DNA of 53,572 nt from Anaerolineaceae bacterium UBA4890 (GTDB lineage: Bacteria > Chloroflexota > Anaerolineae > Anaerolineales > Anaerolineaceae): positions 1 through 53,572 of the forward strand of contig DHCY01000011.1 in the NCBI GenBank assembly GCA_002399085.1, given 5' to 3'. Shown here piece by piece: positions 1 through 8,093 of this stretch. Position numbers and translations under genes: made by a program. The notes below the pieces were generated by a model that saw only the letters and a program-made list of their open reading frames with translations, was not told the origin of the DNA and ran no database searches. Numbering within the stretch: position 1 is the first letter of the stretch; the number at the start of each line of letters is the position of its first letter.

Positions 1-132
1 GAACGAAGTGAAGAATCTTAAGTAGGTCTGCCATTCTGAACGAAGTGAAGAATCTTAAGTAGGTCTGTCATTCTGAACGAAGTGAAGAATCTTAAGTAGG
101 TCTGTCATTCTGTTCGAAGTGAAGAATCTTAA
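1..132. repeat. 37-bp tandem repeat, about 3.5 copies
   Basis: A 37-bp unit starting GAACGAAGTGAAGAATCTTA begins at 1, 38, 75 and 112. The fourth copy has two changes and breaks off after about 21 bp. Copies are almost identical and abut directly, with no unique spacers, so this is not a CRISPR array. The core resembles the TCATTCTGAACGAAGTGAAG intergenic repeats that I associate with Chloroflexota genomes; that link is from memory. Confidence 0.85.
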
Positions 133-645
133 CAGTATTGCCAATACAACTTTGACCCATTCCCATCAAGATCCTTCGCAACAAAGGCTCAGGATGACAG
201 TTGTATGATAGTGCCGGCGTCGAGCACACGATTTCGCCGCAGGTGTCCATTCTTTGTCACCCTGACCGCTTGTCATTCTGACCGCCTGTCATTCTGAACG
301 AAGTGAAGAATCTTAAGTAGGTCTGTCATTCTGAACGAAGTGAAGAATCTTAACAGTATTGCCAATACAACTTTGACCCATTCCCATCAAGATCCTTCGC
401 AACGAAGGCTCAGGATGACAGTTATATGATCGTGCCGGCGTTATTCTGATTGTGCCGGCGTCCTCGCCGAGCACATGATTTCGCCGCAGGCGTCCATTCT
501 TTGTCACCCTGACCGCTTGTCATTCTGAACGCCTGTCATTCTGACCGCCTGTCATTCTGAACGAAGTGAAGAATCTTAACAGTATTGCCAATACAACTCC
601 GACCCATTCCCATCAAGATCCTTCGCAACAAAGACTCAGAATGAC
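104..645. repeat. higher-order tandem repeat, period about 221-226 bp
   Basis: A longer unit starts with GTCATTCTG at 104, 325 and 551, giving about 2.4 copies. Each full unit holds the GAACGAAGTGAAG core, an AACAGTATTGCCAATACAAC segment, a CATCAAGATCCTTCGCAAC segment, a GTGCCGGCGT segment and a run of short GTCATTCTGA or CCTGACCGC pieces. The 37-bp repeat is nested inside: an extra copy sits at about 297-325. No gene is supported here. Confidence 0.8.
448..474. repeat. dispersed 27-bp repeat, copy 1
   Basis: A 27-bp GTGCCGGCGTCCTCGCCGAG-containing segment that recurs with one mismatch at 16265-16291, upstream of clpC. A shorter relative lies at 428-440. It shows that parts of the left-end repeat array are scattered in other intergenic regions of the same genome. 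Confidence 0.7.
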
Positions 646-750
646 AACCTTCAAATTCCCCTGTTCAAAACAGAACATATGTGCTATTATTGCTTGAATT
701 TCTTTTTCGCACCTTAACAATGAATAGGTTTTTACACTCAAAACACCGCC

Positions 751-902
751 TTGCACTATCAAAAAACAGTGTAAACAGTGTAAATAATGTAAATAGTTTA
801 AAAAACCCGCTAACCTGTCAAATTTCTCAACCGGCTATTTGCAAGGAAAGTGACCTGTTGCACCATCAAAAAACAGTGCAAATGATGCAAATGGTGCAAA
901 TA
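751..902. repeat. paired iteron-like clusters of a 9-bp motif
   Basis: Two related blocks lie at 751-800 and 858-902. Each opens with TTGCAC(T/C)ATCAAAAAACAG and continues with motifs at 9-bp spacing. The first block uses TGTAAA repeatedly and the second uses TGCAAA repeatedly, so the T/C difference is uniform within a block. They lie 116-267 bp upstream of the carboxypeptidase start. Function unknown; they could be a repeated protein-binding site. Any reading frame through this stretch is a by-product of the repeats. Confidence 0.6.
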
Positions 903-1017
903 CGCCCTGGCATATTGCCGGATTCTCACTCAAAACCTGCAATTGACGTTAAAATAACGCTTGGCTTGTCTGGTTCAAGCTCTGGAAGTACTCAAAAACT
1001 GATCTACTGGAGATTCC

Positions 1018-2739
1018 ATGCTAAAAAAGTTCACCCGTTTGTTCCCCATCCTTCTGGTTATCATTATTGTCCTTACCCTGGTCCAGTCCGCGCCTGTACA
1101 GGCAGACCAACCCATCAACGATTTGCAAGTCCTGATCATTCAATATCACGATCGCGACCAACTGGCAGACCTGGCAAATCGCTATGACGTTGTCGAGGTC
1201 AATTCGGAAGCACAGACCGTAAAAGTCTTCAGCAACCAGATCACCCGCGATGCATTGGCAGCCGAAGGGTTCAGCTGGATCGTTGACCAGGAGTACACCC
1301 GAATGGTAAACACCCCGGTCAAGCCCTCACCCTGGCAAACCAGCGGTATCCCAGGATACACTTGTTATCGCACCATTCCGGAAATCTACGCCGCTGCTGA
1401 TACCCTGGCAGCCACCTACCCCGACCTGGTTGAGCTGGTTGATATTGGCGATTCGTGGGAAAAGACCCAAAATCCCAACAATGGCTGGGATATGGAAGTG
1501 CTGATATTGAGCAATCAGGCTGGATCCGCCGTGCCAAAGTCAGACGTATTCTTCATGAGCGGTATTCATGCCCGCGAATGGGCACCTCCTGAGTTGAACC
1601 TGCGCTTCGCCGAATACCTGCTCCAAAATTATGAGACCAATGCCGATGTAAAGTGGCTGCTCGACTACAACCGCATCCACCTCGTTCTTCTGACCAACCC
1701 GGACGGTCGTGTGCAGGACGAAGCCAACACCTCCTGGCTCTGGCGAAAAAACACCAACACCGCCTATTGCACGAATAATCCCAGCGACAGAGGTGCCGAC
1801 CTGAACCGCAACTATCCTTTCGCCTGGGAACATAACACCAATCAATGTGATGAAACCTACTCCGGTCCTTTAGCGGCTTCTGAGCCGGAAACCCAGGCGA
1901 TCACCAATTACGTGCGCACAGTCTTCCCCGATCAGCGTGGTCCCAACCCGAATGACCCTGTGAATGAATTGAACGCCACGGGCATGTTCATCGATTTGCA
2001 CAGCTACTCACGGTTGGTGCTCTGGCCTTGGGGCTATACCTACGACGTAGCTCCAAATGATGCCAGCCTGCGGGTGATGAGTTACAAGTTTGCTTACTAT
2101 AACGGTCACGCACCACAAAAATCGACCGAGCTTTACCCTTCAGCTGGAACCACCGACGACTGGGCATACGGTGAACTGGGAGTCCCCGGGTTTTGCTTTG
2201 AAGTGGGCGATTCCTTCCACCAGAGCTGCAGCGTTTTTGAAAGTGACATCAACCCCCGCAATCAGCAGGCACTCCTGCGCGCGGTCAAAATCGCCCGCAA
2301 ACCTTACCGCCTGACCCACGGACCTGAAATTTCTGAGTTGTCCGCCTACATCAATCCAGGCGGTCTGGTGGTGAGCTACACCGCCGACGACACGCTCTAC
2401 AGCACTTACCGCACCGGCGTTCCTTCCAGCTCCATCGATTCGATCCGCTACTCGATCGACCTGCCTTCATGGATTACTGGGGCTAACGCGAAAACGATTG
2501 TCATCCGCCCTGGCGTGCCCAAGTACAGCGGCATGTTCAGCGTAAGTGTCGCCGGGCTGGCTCCTGGAAAGCACACTCTTTTCGTAGAAGCACTCGATAA
2601 AAGCGGCGCCTGGGGAGCTCCCACGGCAATTTTCTTCACTGTTGAAGGAGAGGTGACCCCCACTGATCCAACCCCTGAACCAACGGATCCCCCCGTCATC
2701 TATCAGAACATTTACCTTCCATTGATTGGAAACGATTAA
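1018..2739 (+). CDS. secreted M14 family zinc carboxypeptidase
   Basis: A 573-residue exported metallocarboxypeptidase that should remove C-terminal residues from peptides outside the membrane. Residues 1-29 form a signal peptide ending near APVQA. An N-terminal prodomain-like part precedes the M14 catalytic domain at about 110-420. Zinc ligands fit H184 and E187 in GIHAREWAPPE and H328 in FIDLHSY. The substrate-binding DLNRNYPF motif and a catalytic Glu near 395 (GFCFEVGD) are present. A later beta-type domain is followed by a Pro/Thr linker and the ending NIYLPLIGND. The start is supported by GGAG about 8 bases upstream. It stands alone and is closed by the hairpin at 2758-2785. The YLPL-type tail may be a surface-retention signal, which is inference. 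Confidence 0.93.
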   Translation: MLKKFTRLFPILLVIIIVLTLVQSAPVQADQPINDLQVLIIQYHDRDQLADLANRYDVVEVNSEAQTVKVFSNQITRDALAAEGFSWIVDQEYTRMVNTPVKPSPWQTSGIPGYTCYRTIPEIYAAADTLAATYPDLVELVDIGDSWEKTQNPNNGWDMEVLILSNQAGSAVPKSDVFFMSGIHAREWAPPELNLRFAEYLLQNYETNADVKWLLDYNRIHLVLLTNPDGRVQDEANTSWLWRKNTNTAYCTNNPSDRGADLNRNYPFAWEHNTNQCDETYSGPLAASEPETQAITNYVRTVFPDQRGPNPNDPVNELNATGMFIDLHSYSRLVLWPWGYTYDVAPNDASLRVMSYKFAYYNGHAPQKSTELYPSAGTTDDWAYGELGVPGFCFEVGDSFHQSCSVFESDINPRNQQALLRAVKIARKPYRLTHGPEISELSAYINPGGLVVSYTADDTLYSTYRTGVPSSSIDSIRYSIDLPSWITGANAKTIVIRPGVPKYSGMFSVSVAGLAPGKHTLFVEALDKSGAWGAPTAIFFTVEGEVTPTDPTPEPTDPPVIYQNIYLPLIGND

Positions 2740-2757
2740 GCCGCTCATTAAAAAAAC

Positions 2758-2785
2758 AAAGACACCGGCTTTCGCCGGTGTCTTT
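2758..2785. terminator. bidirectional intrinsic terminator
   Basis: A perfect hairpin GACACCGGC-TTTC-GCCGGTGTC extended by flanking A/T pairs. On the minus strand it is followed by a GTTTTTTT run, an excellent terminator for the gene ending at 2807. On the plus strand it is followed by TCTTTA and can also close the carboxypeptidase gene. Confidence 0.88.
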
Positions 2786-2806
2786 ACTAAAGAACAAATA
2801 TACAGT

Positions 2807-3061
2807 CTATCGTTTGGCAATAGCGCGATAGATGAGTAGGACAATAATGGCACCCACAAATGCCGCAACCAGGATGCCGATGATTCCACCAGTGGAAATA
2901 CCAAGCAGACCAAAGAGCCATCCGCCCAGTAAGCCCCCAAGGATACCAGCAATGATTGCACCAAGGACGCCCACTTTTACGCCAGGCACGACCAGATCAG
3001 CCAACCAACCGGCCACTCCGCCAACGACAATGGTCCATAACCAATTTAATCCGTCAAACAT
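2807..3061 (-). CDS. GlsB/YeaQ/YmgE family small membrane protein
   Basis: An 84-residue, very hydrophobic, glycine-rich protein with three predicted membrane helices (about 4-22, 28-52 and 55-80). The repeated GG-rich helices and length match the GlsB/YeaQ/YmgE (transglycosylase-associated) stress-response membrane family, whose biochemical role is unclear. I start it at the ATG at 3061, because AAGGAG lies 5 bases upstream; a longer frame from 3097 has no comparable ribosome site. It is monocistronic and convergent with the carboxypeptidase, sharing a terminator. Confidence 0.85.
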   Translation of the reverse strand: MFDGLNWLWTIVVGGVAGWLADLVVPGVKVGVLGAIIAGILGGLLGGWLFGLLGISTGGIIGILVAAFVGAIIVLLIYRAIAKR

Positions 3062-3210
3062 GTTAAGCTCCTTCCATATGGTGACAATTGTTTTCAAAAA
3101 ACTACAAATGTCTATTAATTTACTAATGTCATTTTACAAAAATCGCTTTCCGATTACAACGAGGAAGCCTATACAACAATTTTGTTTTACTTTCTGCCTG
3201 CTCGGAAGTT

Positions 3211-3216
3211 TATAAT
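3211..3216 (+). promoter_or_regulatory. candidate -10 box for the deoxynucleoside kinase gene
   Basis: A perfect TATAAT about 50 bases before the start codon at 3267. No convincing -35 hexamer is seen at 16-18 bp spacing, so the call rests on the -10 alone. Confidence 0.4.
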
Positions 3217-3266
3217 ACGAAGCGCGGCTTGAGAATTATCGCCGAAAAGAGGTCCTGAGATAAAAA

Positions 3267-3899
3267 ATGGAAAAATTCATCGTCATTGCTGGAAACATAG
3301 GTGCGGGGAAGACAACTCTGGTTGACATATTAAGTGATCGGTTGGGCTTTTCACCTTTTTATGAACCCCACGAAGAAAACCCGTACCTGGCAGATTTTTA
3401 TGAAGACATGAAAAGCTGGTCTTTTCACTCCCAGGCATATTTTCTCACCCGGCGTTTAAAGATTCACAAAGAGTTATTGATGGCGGAAGGTTCCGTGGTA
3501 CAGGACCGCAGCGTATACGAAGACGCAGAGATTTTTGCGCGTAACCTGTACCTGCAGGGCGATTTGAGCCAGAGAGACTACAACGTCTACCAGGATCTGT
3601 ATCACATCCTCGCATCTCTGCTGCCCCCGCCAAACCTGATGGTCTATCTGAGAGCGTCGGTGGATACATTGATGCAGCGGATTGCCAAGCGGGGTCGGGA
3701 ATACGAAGCCGGGATTTCCAGGGATTACCTGACTCGACTCAATAAACTTTACGAAGACTGGATGAACGAATTCGACCAGTGTCCGGTGCTGATCATCAAC
3801 AGCGACGACCTTGACCTGGTCTCAAGCCCCGGGCACATCGACCAGGTGGTTCGCTGGGTACAAAACAAACTGACCGGACGGACAGAGGTGCACTTGTAA
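3267..3899 (+). CDS. deoxynucleoside kinase (deoxyadenosine/deoxyguanosine kinase type)
   Basis: A 210-residue nucleotide-salvage kinase that phosphorylates deoxynucleosides with NTP. The P-loop GNIGAGKTT is at about 9-17, the substrate-site motif VQDRSVYED at 78-86, and a lid region with Arg residues (MQRIAKRGREYE) near 135. Length and motifs fit the bacterial dGK/dAK family; which base is preferred cannot be read from the sequence. AGAGGT lies upstream of the ATG. It appears to be a single gene with its own promoter. Confidence 0.9.
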   Translation: MEKFIVIAGNIGAGKTTLVDILSDRLGFSPFYEPHEENPYLADFYEDMKSWSFHSQAYFLTRRLKIHKELLMAEGSVVQDRSVYEDAEIFARNLYLQGDLSQRDYNVYQDLYHILASLLPPPNLMVYLRASVDTLMQRIAKRGREYEAGISRDYLTRLNKLYEDWMNEFDQCPVLIINSDDLDLVSSPGHIDQVVRWVQNKLTGRTEVHL

Positions 3900-3963
3900 A
3901 GCCTTGTTGGGCTCCTAACTAACTTTAGTGAGGCAGGCAAATCAAGTTTACTAACTTTACCTC

Positions 3964-5031
3964 TTAATTGTTTAGTAAATATGCCAGTGCCCACCTGGTG
4001 GTGTCTGCCAACGCATCGGTATGCGTGCGTTCATAGTGGTGAGAGCTGTCCACTCCCGGACCAATCAGTGCGACTGCCGCGTCACCGCCGGCACGCCAGT
4101 AGGCTTTGGCATCTGAGCTGTAATGAACATAAGTGTCAACCTTGATACCGATTTCATAAGCCGCTGCCAGATCGCGCAGTTTGTTGGAGAGTTCGTGGTG
4201 GTAGGGACCGCCGGCATCCTTGACACAGATGCTGGCGTGATACTCGTCGGAGGCTTGCCCGTCACCGATGGCAGCCATATCCAGCGCTACCAGTTCCTCC
4301 AGCGTGTTGGGGAAGTCACTGCTGCCGCCATGACCAACCTCTTCGTAGTTGCTGATCAGAAAGCAAGTGTCCACGGCGGGCTTGAGGTTCGCGTCATGGA
4401 GTGCCTTGATAACAGCCACAATGCAGGCGACACAGGCTTTGTCGTCCAGATGGCGCGACTTGACAAATCCGTTTACAACTTCGGCGCGCGCGTCGAAAGA
4501 AACGAAATCGCCCACTTCAATACCGTGGTGACGCGTCTCATCAGCGTTGGTGACGCGCTCGTCCAGGCGCACTTCCATGCTGTGATTGTCGCGTTTGCCA
4601 TCGCGGACGTTATCATAAACATGAACTGAGGCTTCGCGCGGAAGCAGGCTTCCGCGGATGATGCCATTGCGGCGGGTGTGCACCAGGCAATTTTCACCCT
4701 CAACGCTGCCCCAGGCAAAACCGCCCACTTCAGTCAGTTCCAGCCTTCCGTCGGCTTTGATCTGACGCACCATGGCGCCCAGTGTGTCTACGTGAGCCGT
4801 GAGAGCCCGTTTCGGAGCGGTTGGCGTGGTGTTTTCAGCAGGCAAGGTTAGAAGCAGAGCGCCTTTTTTCGTGCGTTCAAGCTGCACTTCCGGAAATTTT
4901 GCGACTTCCTGCTCCACCAATTCGATCGCTGCGCTGGCAAAACCTGTTGGGCTGGGCGTAGCCAGCAATCTGGTCAAAAATTGGACCAAGTACGCGGTGT
5001 CAATGTTTGGTAATTCGGGTTGATTGTTCAT
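3964..5031 (-). CDS. M42 family glutamyl/deblocking aminopeptidase
   Basis: A 355-residue cytoplasmic metallo-aminopeptidase of the M42 (FrvX-like) family, which trims peptides and forms large oligomeric shells. Metal and catalytic residues are visible in order: H80 and D82 (TAHVDTLG), D196 (HLDDKAC), E230 and E231 (NYEEVGHG), D251 (ALDMAAIGDG) and a C-terminal His near 331 (SSHHYERTH). The PDZ-like insertion at about 90-180 is typical. Its ATG lies two bases after the stop of the thioesterase gene, so the two are probably one transcript and translationally coupled; AGGAG lies within the end of the upstream gene. Confidence 0.92.
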   Translation of the reverse strand: MNNQPELPNIDTAYLVQFLTRLLATPSPTGFASAAIELVEQEVAKFPEVQLERTKKGALLLTLPAENTTPTAPKRALTAHVDTLGAMVRQIKADGRLELTEVGGFAWGSVEGENCLVHTRRNGIIRGSLLPREASVHVYDNVRDGKRDNHSMEVRLDERVTNADETRHHGIEVGDFVSFDARAEVVNGFVKSRHLDDKACVACIVAVIKALHDANLKPAVDTCFLISNYEEVGHGGSSDFPNTLEELVALDMAAIGDGQASDEYHASICVKDAGGPYHHELSNKLRDLAAAYEIGIKVDTYVHYSSDAKAYWRAGGDAAVALIGPGVDSSHHYERTHTDALADTTRWALAYLLNN

Positions 5032-5033
5032 GT

Positions 5034-5489
5034 TTATGCTGATAACTCCTGGTTGTTTTCGAAGGCTGCTAATTTTTCACGCCATTCTTGTGAGACTGGC
5101 ATGGAATGATCTTCGGTGTGATCATAGGCTACCATCACCACTTCACCCCGGGCAAATGCGCGGAGGGTTTCGCTGTTTTCGACCTGGAAGCGAAAGCGCA
5201 GGCTCTTGCTGCCGATATGTGCGAGCTTGATACCAACTCTGACCGGATCACCGTATTGGATCGAGGCGAGGTAATCGATCTTGACCGAGGCGACCACCAT
5301 GCCAAAGCCCTCCCGGATGGTGCCGTCCCAGATACCGCTGGCACGATAGTAACCGGTACGGGCATGCTCGACGTATTCGAGGATGGAGACATTGTTAACG
5401 TGCTGAAGCGTATCAAGGTCGGAATAACGGACCTGGATTTCTTCATAATAAGCGAAATCCTGGGGGTAAGAGGGGATGATACTGGTCAT
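5034..5489 (-). CDS. hotdog-fold acyl-CoA thioesterase (4HBT type)
   Basis: A 151-residue single-hotdog thioesterase, expected to hydrolyse an acyl-CoA or acyl-ACP. The signature QVRYSDLDTLQHVNN sits near the N-terminus with the catalytic-type Asp and the HVNN turn, as in 4-hydroxybenzoyl-CoA thioesterase and FadM/YbgC relatives. I chose the ATG at 5489 because AAAGGAG lies 6 bases before it; the in-frame ATG at 5507 is upstream of that site. It is first in a two-gene unit with the M42 peptidase. The substrate is unknown. Confidence 0.88.
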   Translation of the reverse strand: MTSIIPSYPQDFAYYEEIQVRYSDLDTLQHVNNVSILEYVEHARTGYYRASGIWDGTIREGFGMVVASVKIDYLASIQYGDPVRVGIKLAHIGSKSLRFRFQVENSETLRAFARGEVVMVAYDHTEDHSMPVSQEWREKLAAFENNQELSA

Positions 5490-5572
5490 AGTTGGCTCCT
5501 TTTGCATTAATTATAAAGGCAGATGAAGAGCATTAGGTCTTCAGCGCCAAGAAAACGCGAGCACATACAAGC

Positions 5573-5760
5573 ATTATACAAGGGTTTGAATTAATCAGAT
5601 TAATGCCCTAAACTGTAAGTCCTTTACGTTTGAGGAACATAGCACGAACAGCGTGCAACAAATGTTTTTCAGGCGATCGGTGGACTGACATTTAGTCAGA
5701 TAACCATTGAGGGAAGAGTTGGGGAGTAGTTGTCAACTCTTCCCTCAAAAAATTTAGCGC
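5573..5760. repeat. structured intergenic element, copy A
   Basis: The first of two related elements of about 190 nt between divergent genes. It opens with ATTATACAA, has a conserved AAACTGTA segment, a small hairpin CTGAC-ATTTA-GTCAG (5685-5699) and a long perfect hairpin with a 15-bp stem (5707-5721 pairing with 5734-5748). Copy B keeps this order. It may be a small structured RNA, the leader of the downstream pepF gene, or a mobile non-coding repeat; orientation is undecided. Confidence 0.6.
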
Positions 5761-5895
5761 ACCATCCAAAAATTTGAAATTTGAAATTTTTTTGTAATTG
5801 GTAAGGTCTGGAACACGTCCGGCAATGAGTCCAATGACCCAGGAAAATTCTTGTGCGCCGAATCGGGGGCGATCCAAATCACACCCTATGCACAG

Positions 5896-6088
5896 ATTAT
5901 ACAAAACCTTGCATCAACCTGGCTAATGTTATAAACTGTAGATACTTAGGGCTTGAGAAGATAGCAAAATAAAGTGGAAACACAATATTTCTAAGCTTCA
6001 CAGGCAGAAAGCGGACTGACATGAAGTCAGACAACCAAGAGGGAAGAGTGATTGAATAATTGACCACTCTTCCCTCAAACTTTTAACC
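5896..6088. repeat. structured intergenic element, copy B
   Basis: The second copy, 323 bp downstream of copy A and in the same orientation. It shares ATTATACAA, the AAACTGTA segment, the small hairpin CTGAC-ATGAA-GTCAG (6016-6030) and the long hairpin (6039-6050 pairing with 6065-6076). Loops differ between copies while stems stay paired, including GAGTTG/CAACTC in A against GAGTG/CACTC in B. It ends about 100 bases before the pepF start. The stretch between the copies (5761-5895) holds only A/T-rich sequence with an AATTTGAAATTTGAAATTT direct repeat and no convincing gene. Confidence 0.6.
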
Positions 6089-6184
6089 CCACAACGCACA
6101 TTTCAAGACTTGACGTAAAAACCTGGAAACCGGGTAGATTGTTGTATACTCATTGTATCTAATAAACCAAAACGAAAAGGAAAA

Positions 6185-7957
6185 ATGATGGTAGAAAAAA
6201 TATATAGTCAATCTCCATGGAGTCTGAAAGACCTCTTTGAGAGCTTTGAAGACCCTAAAATCGAAGAAAGCTACAAGGCGTTAAGTAAGAATGTCGAGCA
6301 ATTTGAATCCTACCGCGAGCAGTTGAGCAATGATCTTTCCAGCGAGAAGTTTTTGGAAATTATCGGTAAGTTAGAAGAAGGACAGGAACTGGCGTATCGC
6401 CTCTATGGTTTCTCTTCATTGAGTTTTGCTGCCAATACGCAGGATCAAAAAGCCCAGATCGGCATCGCACGCGTTCAGCAATTTTTAGCTGAGGTCGAAA
6501 ACCGCACGCTCTTTTTCTCTTTGTGGTGGAAGGCGCTTGATGACCAGAATGCCGCCCGACTTCTGGATGTAAGCGGGGATTACCGCTACTGGCTGGAGCA
6601 GATCCGCAATTTCAAGCCCTATACGCTAAGTGAACCAGAAGAAAAAATCATCAATATCAAGAATGTAACCGGCACTTCTGCCATGGACATGCTCTACGAT
6701 TCAATTACCAACCGTTATGTCTTCAAGGTGGAAGTTGACGGCGAAACAAAAGAATTGACCCGCGGTGAACTGATGAGCCTGGTGCGAACTTCTGACCCCG
6801 ATCTGCGTGCGCGGGCTTACCAGGAGCTCTATCGAGTCTACGGCGAAGACGCTAATATTCTGGGGCAGATCTATCAGAATATCGTGCGCGATTGGAAAAA
6901 CGAAAATGTCGGCTTGCGTGGTTTTGCCAGCCCCATTTCAGTGCGTAACACCATCAATGACCTGCCCGATGAAGTGATTGAGACTTTACTTGAGGTCGCC
7001 CGCCAGAATATTGGCATTTTCCATCGTTATTTCAAACTCAAGGCAAGCAAAATCGGCATGGAAAAACTGCGCCGTTACGACATCTATGCACCTGTCAGTG
7101 AATCCGACAAACGCTATAACTACGATGAAGCCACCGCCATGACCTTTGAGGCATTCGAACGCTTCGACCCGAAATTCGCTCAGCTTGCGCGCCGGGTTTT
7201 CGATGAGGAGCACGTGGACAGCGAAGTGAGAAAGGGCAAAATGGGTGGTGCCTTCTGCTCTACCCTGGGTCCCAAACTCACCCCCTGGGTGATGCTAAAC
7301 TACCAGGGCAAGGCAGACGATGTTTCCACCATGGCGCACGAACTGGGGCACGCCATTCACTCAATGATGGCTGAAGAACACAGTATCTTTACCCAGCACG
7401 CCTGCCTACCGTTGGCAGAGACCGCCTCAACTTTTGGCGAGATGACCCTGACCGACCTGCTGCTCGAACGTGAAACGGACGAAGGAGTTAAGCAGGATAT
7501 CCTCTTCGGGCAATTGGACGATGCCTTTGCCACCATCATCCGCCAGATCTACTTTGCGCTGTTTGAGCGTGAAGCCCACGAGATGATTGCTAACAATGCC
7601 TCGGTGGACGAGTTGAACGAAGCCTACCTGGCGAATCTCAAAGAGGAGTTCGGTGACTCGGTGGATGTTTCGGATGAGTTTAAGTATGAATGGGTTTCCA
7701 TCCCGCATATCTATGGCACACCCTTCTATGTGTATGCCTACGCTTTCGGGCAGCTGCTGGTCTTCGCGCTGTATAAGCGCTACCAGGAAGAAGGCGAAAG
7801 CTTCAAACCGAAATATTTGCGCATCTTGTCTGCTGGCGGCTCGGTTGCCCCGATCCCACTGCTGGCAGAAGCCGGCATGGACGTCACCAAAGCCGAATTC
7901 TGGCAAGGCGGCTTTGATGTGATTGAGGGCATGGTCGAAAAGCTGGAGAGCTTGTAG
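6185..7957 (+). CDS. pepF: oligoendopeptidase F (M3 family)
   Basis: A 590-residue cytosolic zinc endopeptidase that cuts short peptides. The HEXXH zinc site is H385-E386-L-G-H389 (AHELGHAIHS), followed about 25 residues later by the third ligand Glu in the LAETASTFGE motif. The N-terminal helical PepF domain (about 1-190) and the typical C-terminal YVYAYAFGQL segment are present, so it is full length. AAAAGG lies just before the ATG at 6185; the next codon is also ATG and could be the real start. A strong terminator follows at once, so the gene is monocistronic. The two structured repeats lie in its upstream region. Confidence 0.94.
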   Translation: MMVEKIYSQSPWSLKDLFESFEDPKIEESYKALSKNVEQFESYREQLSNDLSSEKFLEIIGKLEEGQELAYRLYGFSSLSFAANTQDQKAQIGIARVQQFLAEVENRTLFFSLWWKALDDQNAARLLDVSGDYRYWLEQIRNFKPYTLSEPEEKIINIKNVTGTSAMDMLYDSITNRYVFKVEVDGETKELTRGELMSLVRTSDPDLRARAYQELYRVYGEDANILGQIYQNIVRDWKNENVGLRGFASPISVRNTINDLPDEVIETLLEVARQNIGIFHRYFKLKASKIGMEKLRRYDIYAPVSESDKRYNYDEATAMTFEAFERFDPKFAQLARRVFDEEHVDSEVRKGKMGGAFCSTLGPKLTPWVMLNYQGKADDVSTMAHELGHAIHSMMAEEHSIFTQHACLPLAETASTFGEMTLTDLLLERETDEGVKQDILFGQLDDAFATIIRQIYFALFEREAHEMIANNASVDELNEAYLANLKEEFGDSVDVSDEFKYEWVSIPHIYGTPFYVYAYAFGQLLVFALYKRYQEEGESFKPKYLRILSAGGSVAPIPLLAEAGMDVTKAEFWQGGFDVIEGMVEKLESL

Positions 7958-7973
7958 ATCTATTTTGAATTTG

Positions 7974-8013
7974 ACAAAGGGCGTTCTCAACTGAGAGCGC
8001 CCTTTGTTTTTTG
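7974..8013 (+). terminator. intrinsic terminator of pepF
   Basis: A 16-bp stem (one G-U pair) built from ACAAAGGGCG and CGCCCTTTGT arms, followed by a T-rich run (TTTTTT). It starts 16 bases after the pepF stop codon. Confidence 0.9.
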
Positions 8014-8058
8014 GGGTAACTTTCCATAATCAGAGAATTTTTAAATTCTATATGGATA

Positions 8059-8064
8059 TATAAT
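8059..8064 (+). promoter_or_regulatory. candidate -10 box for the small lipoprotein gene
   Basis: TATAAT lies 30 bases before the start codon at 8094, in an A/T-rich stretch after the pepF terminator. No clear -35 element is visible. Confidence 0.35.
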
Positions 8065-8093
8065 TATGTAGTCCATTTCTTACGGAGGAAACA

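Noticed and set aside
1..132. Regular 37-bp repeats that could suggest a CRISPR array
   Set aside because: The repeats abut directly with no unique spacers, and no cas genes are present.
313..507. Small minus-strand reading frame
   Set aside because: It lies entirely within the tandem repeat array and encodes translated repeat sequence.
681..1187. 168-codon reading frame before and into the carboxypeptidase
   Set aside because: It spans the iteron-like repeats and then reads the carboxypeptidase signal-peptide region out of frame; no ribosome site and low-complexity composition.
5692..5904. 70-codon minus-strand frame between the structured repeats
   Set aside because: It begins in copy A of the structured element and has no ribosome site or recognisable motif.
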